Below, piece by piece: positions 26,101 to 32,116 of a stretch of DNA of 34,129 bases (position 1 is the stretch's first letter; the number at the start of each line of letters is the position of its first letter). A model generated the notes under the pieces. That model was given only the letters and a program-made list of their open reading frames with translations, had not been told where the DNA came from and searched no databases. A program made the position numbers and the translations under genes. Source of the DNA: a virus; IMG/VR virus record IMGVR_UViG_3300018424_000092, positions 1 to 34,129 of that record. One strand, 5' to 3'.

Positions 26101-27998
26101 AAATTATTGTTGGTTTAGGTTCCGATGGTTACGATGCATCTGGTCTTGTTGAAGGTGCTTCCTTAGTTCAAGGAACTGCAACTGGAAACTTAGTTGGTCT
26201 TGCTGGAAGTGTAACTACTTTATCAGTAATTAATACAGGAACTGGTTATACTAGTGGAACATTTACTGGTGTTGAATTGCAGACTGATACTGGAGATGGA
26301 ACTGGTGCTATTGCTACTTTGGAAATAGATTCCTCAGGAATTGGAACGGCAACCATTACTAGTGGTGGATTAAACTACTTAGTTGGTGATGTTCTTTCTT
26401 TACCATCTAGAGAATTTGGACTTGATGTTGGATTTGGTGGAAAAGTTGGAGTTACTTCAATTTCCGCAATTAGTAATACATTAATCATTGATAACGTTCA
26501 AGGAGAATTTGAAGTTGGAATTAATTCAATTTTCTATACTAATGGGGGAGGAACAGACGTATCAACTGGAGCAACAATTTCTTCAATTATAAATGATCCT
26601 TATTACGATGGTCTTCACATGAAGATTAGTCACTTGAATCATGGAATGCATTCTTCAGAAAATTATGTGAAGATTGAAAAAGTAAGACCACTTCTTTCTG
26701 AAGTTAATAGTGCTCTTTCATCTGATATTACTAGTACAGACACTACATTGCCTTTAGATTCTGTATCTGGATTTGAAACTTTTGAAGGACAAACAGTTAG
26801 TGGAACTTATCCTGGATATGTAATTGTTGGGAATGAAGTGATGGAATATACATCTGTAAGTGGAAATACTCTTACAGTAAATCAAAGAGGAATTGATGGC
26901 ACATTGGCAATTAGTTACTCTTCGGGAACAAGAGTTGCAAAGTATGAATTTAATGGAGTTTCTTTAAGAAGAATTAATAAAGTTCATAATTTTGCAGAAG
27001 TTGATCGTGTCAATCATCCCACTACACTTAATTCTTACTTTATTAAGATTGATAATTCGGATACAGATTTTGATAATAATGTGATTGGAAAGGATAGGTC
27101 TATTACATCCAAATTGTATTTTGCAGATACCGAAAGAACGGGAAGAACTGGATCTTATCTTTCTAATAACATTCAGTATGAATCAATTGTTCCAAATATT
27201 GCAAACATACTTCCTGGAAAGACATCACTTAAATCTAGAATAAGAACATTTAGTGGTACTAGTATTTCTGGCAGTGAAAAATCATTTGTTGATAATGGTT
27301 TCCAAAATCTCAATTTGAATGAAATTAATTACTTAGGAGCACCTTGTTTAATTTGTTCCCAAGAAAATGAAAGTAGATTTATTACCGAATCTCCAGGAAA
27401 TCGTTCACTCTCCATCGAAGTTGATTTAAACACTACTGATTCTAGAGTGTCTCCAGTGATAGATACGGTTCAAACTAGCGTGGTCTTGACATCAAACCTC
27501 ATCAACAGTCCAACTGGAGGAGTGAATGAAACTGCTAATTATAAGGACAATACTTTAGTTAGAAGTATTAATGATGATGACCATGCTTGCATTTATCTCT
27601 CAAAACCAGTTAGGTTGAAAATTCCAGCAAACTCAATTAAAGTTCTCTTGAAAGCATCACACATGAGAGATAATGACATTAGAGTTCTTTATCAACTTTA
27701 TAGAGATGATGCTCCAGAATCTGCAATGAATTATGAATTGTTCCCTGGATTCTCCAACTATAGAATTGATGGTGATGGAATTAAGAGGGTAATTGATACT
27801 AGAGAAAGTGATGGAACTAATGATTCTAAAGTTATTTTTGGAGATGATCCCACTTTCAAAGATTATGAATATTCTGTGGATGATTTGCCCGAATTTAATG
27901 CTTTTGCAATTAAAATTGTAATGGCAAGTCAAAATCAAGCGTTAGTTCCTCAAGTCAAAGACTTGAGAGCAATCGCTACAATTAAACCTAAGTTGTAA
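20172..27998 (+). CDS. Large virion structural protein, DUF4815 type (2608 aa)
   Basis: The N-terminus (NVSPYFDDFDPQKDYYKVLF, then KPGYPVQARELNTLQSIAQN) is typical of the DUF4815 family of large cyanophage structural proteins. A DPLAQSFYV segment near residue 1777 starts a beta-rich module I recall from phage tail and baseplate proteins. Two Thr-rich linkers lie at about 1443-1492 and 1720-1755. An SGG-type bead occupies about 2012-2087 and an R-G-x-x-GT module about 2200-2258. No T4 gp9-gp12 or wac homologue is visible between gp8 and gp13, so this protein may take over fibre-socket or peripheral baseplate functions. AAGGA at 20164-20168 supports the ATG. The exact virion location is inference. 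Confidence 0.85.
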   Translation: MSQETNLNVSPYFDDFDPQKDYYKVLFKPGYPVQARELNTLQSIAQNQTEQFGKHIFKEGSVVIPGQLKYENPLYAVQIESEFNGIPISSYFNDLKGVKIKGFTSGVSAEVVLLLTNSDSERGNYTLYVKYLGSGGDNFDTKTFLSSETLILESDVSFGSNSFLQTGEGFANTISENAVTEGSAVSISEGVYFVRGVFARVKSQTIILDQYGITPSYKVGFDVLETIVNSDEDDTLFDNSKGFSNFAAPGADRFKIELKLSKREIDDLNTDSFVEILRVENAAPQFFDEDPQYNLIRDELARRTYDESGDYFVKPFTVNVRDSLNDRVLNRGIYFEGQTTSEGNIPSEDSMVYQIGPGKAYVRGYDVETISPTLIDVKKARTTEKSPQINLNYNSGTLAILNNGTGAPSIGLGTDSVVYLQDERKGSDSNVAAGTTIGVARVYDFVPESDYVDQTSRLQLRLFDIRTYTTVGLTTSIPGGLSLPAFIRGKNSNATGFLKTALGPSDTEMTLYETTGNFLENEQIVINGIDNGRLINSVTDYSVSDIKSVYATNSVGLSTFNADLVLSKKSYIAKPGTTFKVDNGVVSAGLDTKFTNIVKVGDIVSYASTEFTGDPIYNRVTDVGIAGTNFTISSITDVSGVCNGTLPSGSFEVTNILKYQPSLKSRNNSLLTKLNHENVSEISLNETEIIQRRTFNVASFTGSSFSITIDADDVDLFFESFDEDRYLISYEDGTTELMRADKFLLSLDGKTVTFNGLSKASGSNAEVIATVKNIKPSSKNKKLNKVGKITIENSSSVASGIGTTTLNDGLSYSNVYGTRVQDKEISLNVPDVVRVLAVYESNDTSNPTLPQLQLTGSSGNSNYIVGEHIEGKTSGAVALVTSKVGVDKLEYVYLNTSQFSLGEVIFGKDSKEESLLSLKILSDKNITQNFDFDNGQRDTFYDFSRILRRQGVESPKKKLTVVFQNYTIDSSDTGEFITANSYSQENFKHDVGFYQGSRLTDFVDIRPRVAPYTLTNKSPFEFDSRNFASDGQYSEYILVPDENILLDYEYYVGRIDTIFLNPDGQFQILSGEPSANPQPAESISTGLSIATVFIPPYVFNTKNINVLMSVHKRYRMEDISLLEDRIHRVERFTTLSMLESKTENFMIRDAETGLDRFKCGFFVDNFSNHAYHDLINPNFKAAIDTSSNALRPRHYTTSLDLQLGSEVIEGFTSTFTPNADSSFVSDLGSVNVRKTGDLVTLNYDSVLYFEQPYGTKTESVTPFLVRYWQGSIQLNPPVDVWFDEVARETNATQEVVNRVEREDENITVVNNVTVDNEVFVGAGEVQPVPQTGIAPFDWIQNARDIVNNLPSTLSTKRAKLGGLSIVVDNNKNSSNVRSSGAGERKSVIGTDIIHLNVWKSSVKQADRDLINQLLPPDAATQFLTAIDTKNWKRRAVINFIPSTGATTVTETNTSVETTTSTETTSDVSTIIIPEEIITDTNTETSTENFTEEVRFLRSRNIEFDTTGLRPRTRFYPFFEGIDVSNYVIPKLLEIEMISGSFTVGETVISDPVRNVSKEISFRLCTPNHKSGPFDGTGDGTVFKLNPYTLQSFENSYTASSTLLNVDTRSLELPEETEYYGWIEENMRLIGKDSGAVAEIKSTRLISDNSGRLIGSLFIVNPNVPENPRWINGENTFTLIDTPSLSNLNQVFNEFTPNQRITESGGEAEFTSAGTINITQTNILTTRNVTVLSSFNRNTTTITNTTTNTTTTTETTTTTTTPGSGGGGQIAVWENHDPLAQSFYVRDNTGIFLTDVEVFFETKDEELPVTLQIRPMIAGVPSNEVVPFSEVTLDPDQVVLSADGSVPTKFTFPSPVYLPGPQSLEVRSAPIASQQSSVFSVVLLSGSPNYRVYIAELGQDDIQTGIKISKQPTLGSLFKSQNGSTWTPSQLEDMKYRLYRADFTTNPGLVKFFNPKLGVGNKKVTVTGTNQFLPLSKKIIVGLGSDGYDASGLVEGASLVQGTATGNLVGLAGSVTTLSVINTGTGYTSGTFTGVELQTDTGDGTGAIATLEIDSSGIGTATITSGGLNYLVGDVLSLPSREFGLDVGFGGKVGVTSISAISNTLIIDNVQGEFEVGINSIFYTNGGGTDVSTGATISSIINDPYYDGLHMKISHLNHGMHSSENYVKIEKVRPLLSEVNSALSSDITSTDTTLPLDSVSGFETFEGQTVSGTYPGYVIVGNEVMEYTSVSGNTLTVNQRGIDGTLAISYSSGTRVAKYEFNGVSLRRINKVHNFAEVDRVNHPTTLNSYFIKIDNSDTDFDNNVIGKDRSITSKLYFADTERTGRTGSYLSNNIQYESIVPNIANILPGKTSLKSRIRTFSGTSISGSEKSFVDNGFQNLNLNEINYLGAPCLICSQENESRFITESPGNRSLSIEVDLNTTDSRVSPVIDTVQTSVVLTSNLINSPTGGVNETANYKDNTLVRSINDDDHACIYLSKPVRLKIPANSIKVLLKASHMRDNDIRVLYQLYRDDAPESAMNYELFPGFSNYRIDGDGIKRVIDTRESDGTNDSKVIFGDDPTFKDYEYSVDDLPEFNAFAIKIVMASQNQALVPQVKDLRAIATIKPKL
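24499..24645 (+). repeat. Thr/Glu-rich linker coding segment 1
   Basis: Encodes a run dominated by Thr, Glu and Ser, including VETTTSTETTSDVST, within the 2608-aa protein. It is probably a flexible or extended linker between domains. Confidence 0.6.
25330..25467 (+). repeat. Thr-rich ACA/ACT repeat and Gly linker
   Basis: Imperfect ACA/ACT codon repeats encode TNTTTNTTTTTETTTTTTT, followed by PGSGGGG. This low-complexity DNA could expand or contract by slippage. It sits just before the DPLAQSFYV module, so it probably works as a hinge. Confidence 0.75.
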
Positions 27999-28000
27999 TT

Positions 28001-28228
28001 ATGGATTACATTAAAGTAAAGGATAAAGACTATCTCATTAGAGAAGTTGACTCTAATGGGATAGTTAATACAGATTATGAAAACTATAAAAAGTATGTTG
28101 AGTCCTATAAACAAAAACTATCCGAAACTAAAAAAATAAAAGATCTTCAAGAAGAGGTTTCCTCAATGAAAGAAGATCTTAGTGAAATTAAATCTTTATT
28201 GAGGAGTATTGCAAATGAATCCAAATGA
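28001..28228 (+). CDS. Small coiled-coil protein (75 aa)
   Basis: The protein starts MDYIKVKDKDYLIREVDSNG and has a C-terminal heptad-rich helix (about residues 40-72, containing KIKDLQEEVSSMKEDLSEIK), a clear coiled-coil candidate. I recall short proteins of this kind immediately upstream of gp13 in cyanophages. Multimerisation or a chaperone-like role is possible, but no function is known to me. It starts 3 bases after the 2608-aa gene and overlaps the next gene by 14 bases, which suggests translational coupling through to gp13. Confidence 0.82.
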   Translation: MDYIKVKDKDYLIREVDSNGIVNTDYENYKKYVESYKQKLSETKKIKDLQEEVSSMKEDLSEIKSLLRSIANESK

Positions 28229-28379
28229 AATTGAATTGGATACAGTATCTAAATCTTTTGAATATGAGAAGATTTCTAGAGACATAGATAGTATAGAGGA
28301 TTTAGATACTTTGAGAGATGTAGCAAAGTCTTATCTAAAATTATATTTCAAACAACAAGAAGTCGTATTTAAACTATAA
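28215..28379 (+). CDS. Small conserved protein upstream of gp13 (54 aa)
   Basis: A 54-codon frame runs from ATG at 28215 to TAA at 28377-28379. It begins MNPNEIELDTVSKSFEYEKI and has a C-terminal helix with LRDVAKSYLKLYFKQQEV. I recall closely similar short proteins at this place in T4-like cyanophages. It overlaps the coiled-coil gene by 14 bases, and its last base is the first base of the gp13 ATG (TAATG). This tight packing implies coupled translation with the neck genes. Function unknown; an assembly factor is a fair guess. Confidence 0.82.
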   Translation: MNPNEIELDTVSKSFEYEKISRDIDSIEDLDTLRDVAKSYLKLYFKQQEVVFKL

Positions 28380-29209
28380 TGGCACAACCATCTACAAGAC
28401 AAGAGTTAATAGATTACTGCCTAAGAAAACTGGGAGCACCAGTTTTAGAAATTAATGTTGCTCAAGAGCAAATTGAAGATCTTGTAGATGATGCCGTTCA
28501 ATATTTCCAAGAAAGGCACTTTGATGGAGTATATCCTACCTTTTTAAAGTACCAAGTAACTCAAGATGATATTGATAGGGGAAGAGCAAAAGGTCTATCT
28601 GGTGTAGGCATTTCATCGGTTTCTGCTGTTGGGGCAGGAACTACATTTACTTATTACGAAAATAGCAATTATCTTCAAGTTCCAGATTCTGTAATTGGAG
28701 TAAATAAAATTTTTACCTATGATGGTTCAAATTCTATTTCAAGTGGAATGTTTAGTATTAAGTACCAATTATTCTTGAATGATATTTACTATTGGGGTTC
28801 TACAGAACTTTTAACTTATGCGATGACTAAGACATACTTGGAAGACATTGATTTCTTATTGAACACTCAAAAGCAAATAAGATTTAACAAGAGACAAGAT
28901 AGATTATATTTAGATATTGATTGGTCAAGTGTATCAGTTGGAGATTATTTTGTAATTGATTGCTATAGAATGATGAATCCAAATGATTATTCTCAAGTAT
29001 GGAATGATTCATTCCTTAAAAAGTATCTTACGTCATTAATTAAGCGTCAATGGGGTCAAAACTTAATTAAGTTCCAGGGAGTCAAACTTCCTGGTGGAGT
29101 AGAACTAAATGGAAGACAAATGTATGATGATGGTCAAAGGGAACTTGACATAATCATGGACCAAATGTCTTCTACTTATGAACTTCCACCCCTAGACATG
29201 ATCGGATAA
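28379..29209 (+). CDS. gp13: Neck protein gp13
   Basis: The N-terminus MAQPSTRQELIDYCLRKLGA, followed by PVLEINVAQEQIEDLVDDAVQ, is characteristic of gp13: RR/KLGAPV, EIN, and the acidic DDA helix. At 276 residues it is somewhat shorter than T4 gp13 (309 aa). gp13 forms the neck ring with gp14 beneath the portal and is needed to join head and tail. It directly precedes gp14, gp15 and gp16, the T4 order. The ATG overlaps the previous stop by one base. No extra domain is visible in this copy. Confidence 0.93.
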   Translation: MAQPSTRQELIDYCLRKLGAPVLEINVAQEQIEDLVDDAVQYFQERHFDGVYPTFLKYQVTQDDIDRGRAKGLSGVGISSVSAVGAGTTFTYYENSNYLQVPDSVIGVNKIFTYDGSNSISSGMFSIKYQLFLNDIYYWGSTELLTYAMTKTYLEDIDFLLNTQKQIRFNKRQDRLYLDIDWSSVSVGDYFVIDCYRMMNPNDYSQVWNDSFLKKYLTSLIKRQWGQNLIKFQGVKLPGGVELNGRQMYDDGQRELDIIMDQMSSTYELPPLDMIG

Positions 29210-29213
29210 ACAA

Positions 29214-30629
29214 ATGCTAAATCCATTTTTTCTTCAGGGTTCAAGAGGAGAGCAGGGTCTTGTTCAGGATCTAATCAACGAACAGTTAAAAATTTATGGT
29301 GTAGAAGTCTACTATCTTCCTAGAAGATACGTGACTGAAAAAACTATAATGAAAGAAGTTGTTGAGTCAGAATTCAGAAATGCTTATCCAATTGAAGCTT
29401 ATGTGGATAACTATGATGGATATGGTGGACAAGGAACTCTTCTCTCAAAATTTGGAATACAAGACATTGATGATTTAACTTTAATTATTTCTAAAGAGAG
29501 GTATGAAAATTATATTGGACCATTATCAAAAGATATACCAGACGCAAAACTTACTAGTAGACCAAAAGAAGGTGATTTAATTTATTTTCCACTAGGAGAT
29601 AGATTATTTGAAATTAAGTATGTTGAGCATGAACAACCATTTTATCAACTTAAGAAAAACTATGTCTATGAGTTGAAGTGTGAACTTTACAGGTATCAAG
29701 ACGAAGATATTGATACTGATGTGGAATTTATTGATGACAATACCGAAGATATTGGTTACATTCAGACACTGCAAATGATTGGTGCAGGTTCTACTGCAAC
29801 CGCAATTACAGGTATAGTAAATGGTGGTGTTCAGTATGTAGATGTAACTAATAGAGGTAAGGACTACCTTAAAGTTCCTAGAGTGGCATTCTCAGCAGCT
29901 CCATCTGGAGGAACAACTGCTGTTGGTGTTGCAACTATGCTTGGTGGTCTTATTTCTTGCACCCCAGATGATAAGACTAAACTTATGGTTCAAGGTGTTG
30001 AACTTAGAAATGCAGGTTCTGGATACACTGTAGCACCTAAAGTGCTTTTCTTTACTGATGGGGAACCAGGATCTGGAGCGGAAGCAACTGCATACATTAA
30101 TGACGGTGTAGTTGGAATTATTACCGTTACTAATGGTGGCGGTGGATACATAACAACACCAACAGTATCTTTTGTTGGTGTTGGTTCCACTTCTGCTCAA
30201 GGATATGCAGTTGTAAGTGCAGCAGGAACAATAACGGAAGTAAGAATTATTAATGCTGGTTATGGATATACTGAAACTCCGACAGTTGTAATTGCAGATC
30301 CAACTTCTCTCGGAGGTTCTGGAACTTATACTTACAATGAAATTGTTACTGGTTCGTCTAGTGGAGTTACTGGAAGGGTCAAATCTTGGAATGCTGTCAC
30401 AAATATTCTTGAAGTTGCCAACATAAATGGAGACTTTACAAATGGGGAATTCTTAGTTGGAGATGAATCTGGGGCATCTTACGCACTAAGAATACTAAAT
30501 ACAGATAACCTAGCAGATTCTGGAGATTCTACCAATAAAGCTGGTCAGTATGAAGATAATTATCAAATTCAAACTGAAGCAGATGGTATTTTAGATTTTA
30601 CAGAAAAAAATCCGTTTGGAATGCCTTAA
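29214..30629 (+). CDS. gp14: Neck protein gp14 with a long beta-rich C-terminal extension
   Basis: The first ~190 residues match T4 gp14: LINEQLKIYGVEVYYLPR, LSKFGIQD, then RPKEGDLIYFPLGDRLFEIK and YVEHEQPFYQL. gp14 forms the neck ring with gp13. T4 gp14 has 256 residues; this one has 471. The extension (about 197-430) is a chain of beads with VTNRGKDYLKVPRV, RNAGSGYTVAPKVLF, TNGGGGYITTPTVSF and NAGYGYTETPTVVI, the same module type as in the giant, gp8 and the 2608-aa protein. It probably decorates the neck surface, where T4 carries whiskers. ATG at 29214 follows the gp13 stop by 4 bases. Confidence 0.94.
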   Translation: MLNPFFLQGSRGEQGLVQDLINEQLKIYGVEVYYLPRRYVTEKTIMKEVVESEFRNAYPIEAYVDNYDGYGGQGTLLSKFGIQDIDDLTLIISKERYENYIGPLSKDIPDAKLTSRPKEGDLIYFPLGDRLFEIKYVEHEQPFYQLKKNYVYELKCELYRYQDEDIDTDVEFIDDNTEDIGYIQTLQMIGAGSTATAITGIVNGGVQYVDVTNRGKDYLKVPRVAFSAAPSGGTTAVGVATMLGGLISCTPDDKTKLMVQGVELRNAGSGYTVAPKVLFFTDGEPGSGAEATAYINDGVVGIITVTNGGGGYITTPTVSFVGVGSTSAQGYAVVSAAGTITEVRIINAGYGYTETPTVVIADPTSLGGSGTYTYNEIVTGSSSGVTGRVKSWNAVTNILEVANINGDFTNGEFLVGDESGASYALRILNTDNLADSGDSTNKAGQYEDNYQIQTEADGILDFTEKNPFGMP

Positions 30630-30651
30630 AAAATTATTTTAACGAGAGAAA

Positions 30652-31653
30652 ATGTTTGAGTATTTTTATCACGAGATTCTTAGAAGAACCGTAATTGGTT
30701 TTGGAACTCTGTTCAATAATATTATCATTAAGCAAAGAAATAGTTCTAACCAAATTGTATCACAAATTAAAGTTCCTCTAGCATACGGACCTACTCAAAA
30801 ATTTCTTGCGAGATTAAATCAGTCTCCAGACGATTTAAATAATCCAACTCAAATTACTTTACCAAGAATGTCATTTGAGTTCACAGGTCTTAATTATGAT
30901 TCTGCAAGAAAAGTAACTGCTACTCAATCATTTTTAGTTCCATTAAAAACTGACAACTCTAAAGTTGCTAAAGTTTTTATGCCTGTTCCATATAACATGG
31001 AATTTGAACTGAGCATTATGACCAAGCAAAATGATGATGCTCTGCAAATTATAGAGCAAATTCTTCCATACTTTCAACCAGCATATACTGTAACTATAGA
31101 TTTGGTTGATTCTATTGGAGAAAAAAAAGATGTTCCATTTACTTTGACAAATATCAATTTTGATGATGATTATGAGGGAGATTTTAGTTCTAGAAGGGCA
31201 TTAATTTACACACTTAGATTTACTGCAAAAACTTATCTGTTTGGACCAGTTCCTTCAGATTCTTCCAAAGATATTATCAAAAAAGCATCTATTGGATTTG
31301 TTGCTGGAGATTCAAATGCTTCTATCAGAGATGTTACTTATAGAACAACACCTGTTGCAACACAGAGTTACACCAATAATGTAGCAACAACACTTTCTAG
31401 TGATTTAGAAATTTCTACCGATACATTTAATGTAGTTGATGCTTCTCAACTTGTTGTAAATGAATACATTACTATTGACGGAGAGACCATGAAAGTTACT
31501 GCTGTTGATGGTACACAGATTCAAGTGGAAAGAGGTTCTTACGGAACACCAATTACACAGCATGTATTAGGAACTGATGTCAAACTCATAACATCTGCAG
31601 ATAATGACCTTATAGAATTTGGAGATAATTTTGGATTTGACACTACATTCTGA
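30652..31653 (+). CDS. gp15: Tail sheath stabiliser and completion protein gp15
   Basis: The N-terminus MFEYFYHEILRRTVIGFGTL, then FNNIIIKQ, and the central FELSIMTKQNDDALQIIEQI, then LPYFQPA, match T4 gp15 (MFGYFY, YELSIFTRYEDDMFQIVEQI). gp15 caps the sheath and tube at the head-proximal end and binds the neck. At 333 residues it exceeds T4 gp15 (272 aa). The extra C-terminus (about 247-313) contains YITIDGETMKV, then VERGSYGTPITQH, the R-G-x-x-GT module also found in the giant and the 2608-aa protein. It sits between gp14 and gp16 as in T4. GAGAG upstream may serve as a weak ribosome site. Confidence 0.94.
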   Translation: MFEYFYHEILRRTVIGFGTLFNNIIIKQRNSSNQIVSQIKVPLAYGPTQKFLARLNQSPDDLNNPTQITLPRMSFEFTGLNYDSARKVTATQSFLVPLKTDNSKVAKVFMPVPYNMEFELSIMTKQNDDALQIIEQILPYFQPAYTVTIDLVDSIGEKKDVPFTLTNINFDDDYEGDFSSRRALIYTLRFTAKTYLFGPVPSDSSKDIIKKASIGFVAGDSNASIRDVTYRTTPVATQSYTNNVATTLSSDLEISTDTFNVVDASQLVVNEYITIDGETMKVTAVDGTQIQVERGSYGTPITQHVLGTDVKLITSADNDLIEFGDNFGFDTTF

Positions 31654-31655
31654 TT

Positions 31656-32087
31656 ATGAAAGATCAATTTGAAAATCTGAATGAAGTTTTTAATACAAAG
31701 GATGAAGAACCAGTGGAATTAAAAAAAGTTGAAGTTGAAGCAAAAGATCTTAGTAATAAAGTCAAAGATGTTGTTGTAGACATTGATAAGGATTACAATT
31801 ATACGAGGGGTAATCTTTATTCTATTATTGAGAAGGGGCAGGAAGCACTTGATGGAGTTTTAGAACTTGCACAAGAGAGTGATTCTGCCCGTGCTTATGA
31901 GGTTGCTGGACAACTTATTAAAAGTGTTGGTGATGCTACAGATAAGTTATTAGACCTTCAAAAGAAACTTAAGGATCTTGAGGAGGATAATACAAAGAAA
32001 GGACCCACAAATGTTACCAATGCTTTATTTGTGGGTTCTACTGCCGAATTATCTAAACTTCTAAAGCAGAACAAAGAAGAAGAATAA
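31656..32087 (+). CDS. gp16: Terminase small subunit gp16
   Basis: This 143-residue, mostly helical protein directly follows gp15, as gene 16 does in T4 (164 aa). The central RAYEVAGQLIKSVGDATDKL and LDLQKKLKDLEE form the coiled-coil helices expected of gp16. The C-terminus carries TNALFVGSTAELSKLLKQ, which I recall as conserved in T4-like small terminases. gp16 forms a ring that regulates the large terminase during DNA packaging. The start lies 2 bases after the gp15 stop. Its TAA lies inside the following late promoter motif. Confidence 0.9.
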   Translation: MKDQFENLNEVFNTKDEEPVELKKVEVEAKDLSNKVKDVVVDIDKDYNYTRGNLYSIIEKGQEALDGVLELAQESDSARAYEVAGQLIKSVGDATDKLLDLQKKLKDLEEDNTKKGPTNVTNALFVGSTAELSKLLKQNKEEE

Positions 32088-32090
32088 ATA
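32083..32090 (+). promoter_or_regulatory. T4-type late promoter AATAAATA after gp16
   Basis: Exact NATAAATA motif containing the gp16 stop codon, 26 bases before the ATG of the 491-aa gene. It gives the modular Cys-rich gene its own late start. Confidence 0.72.
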
Positions 32091-32116
32091 ATAATTGTAG
32101 ATAATACTTACTACCT

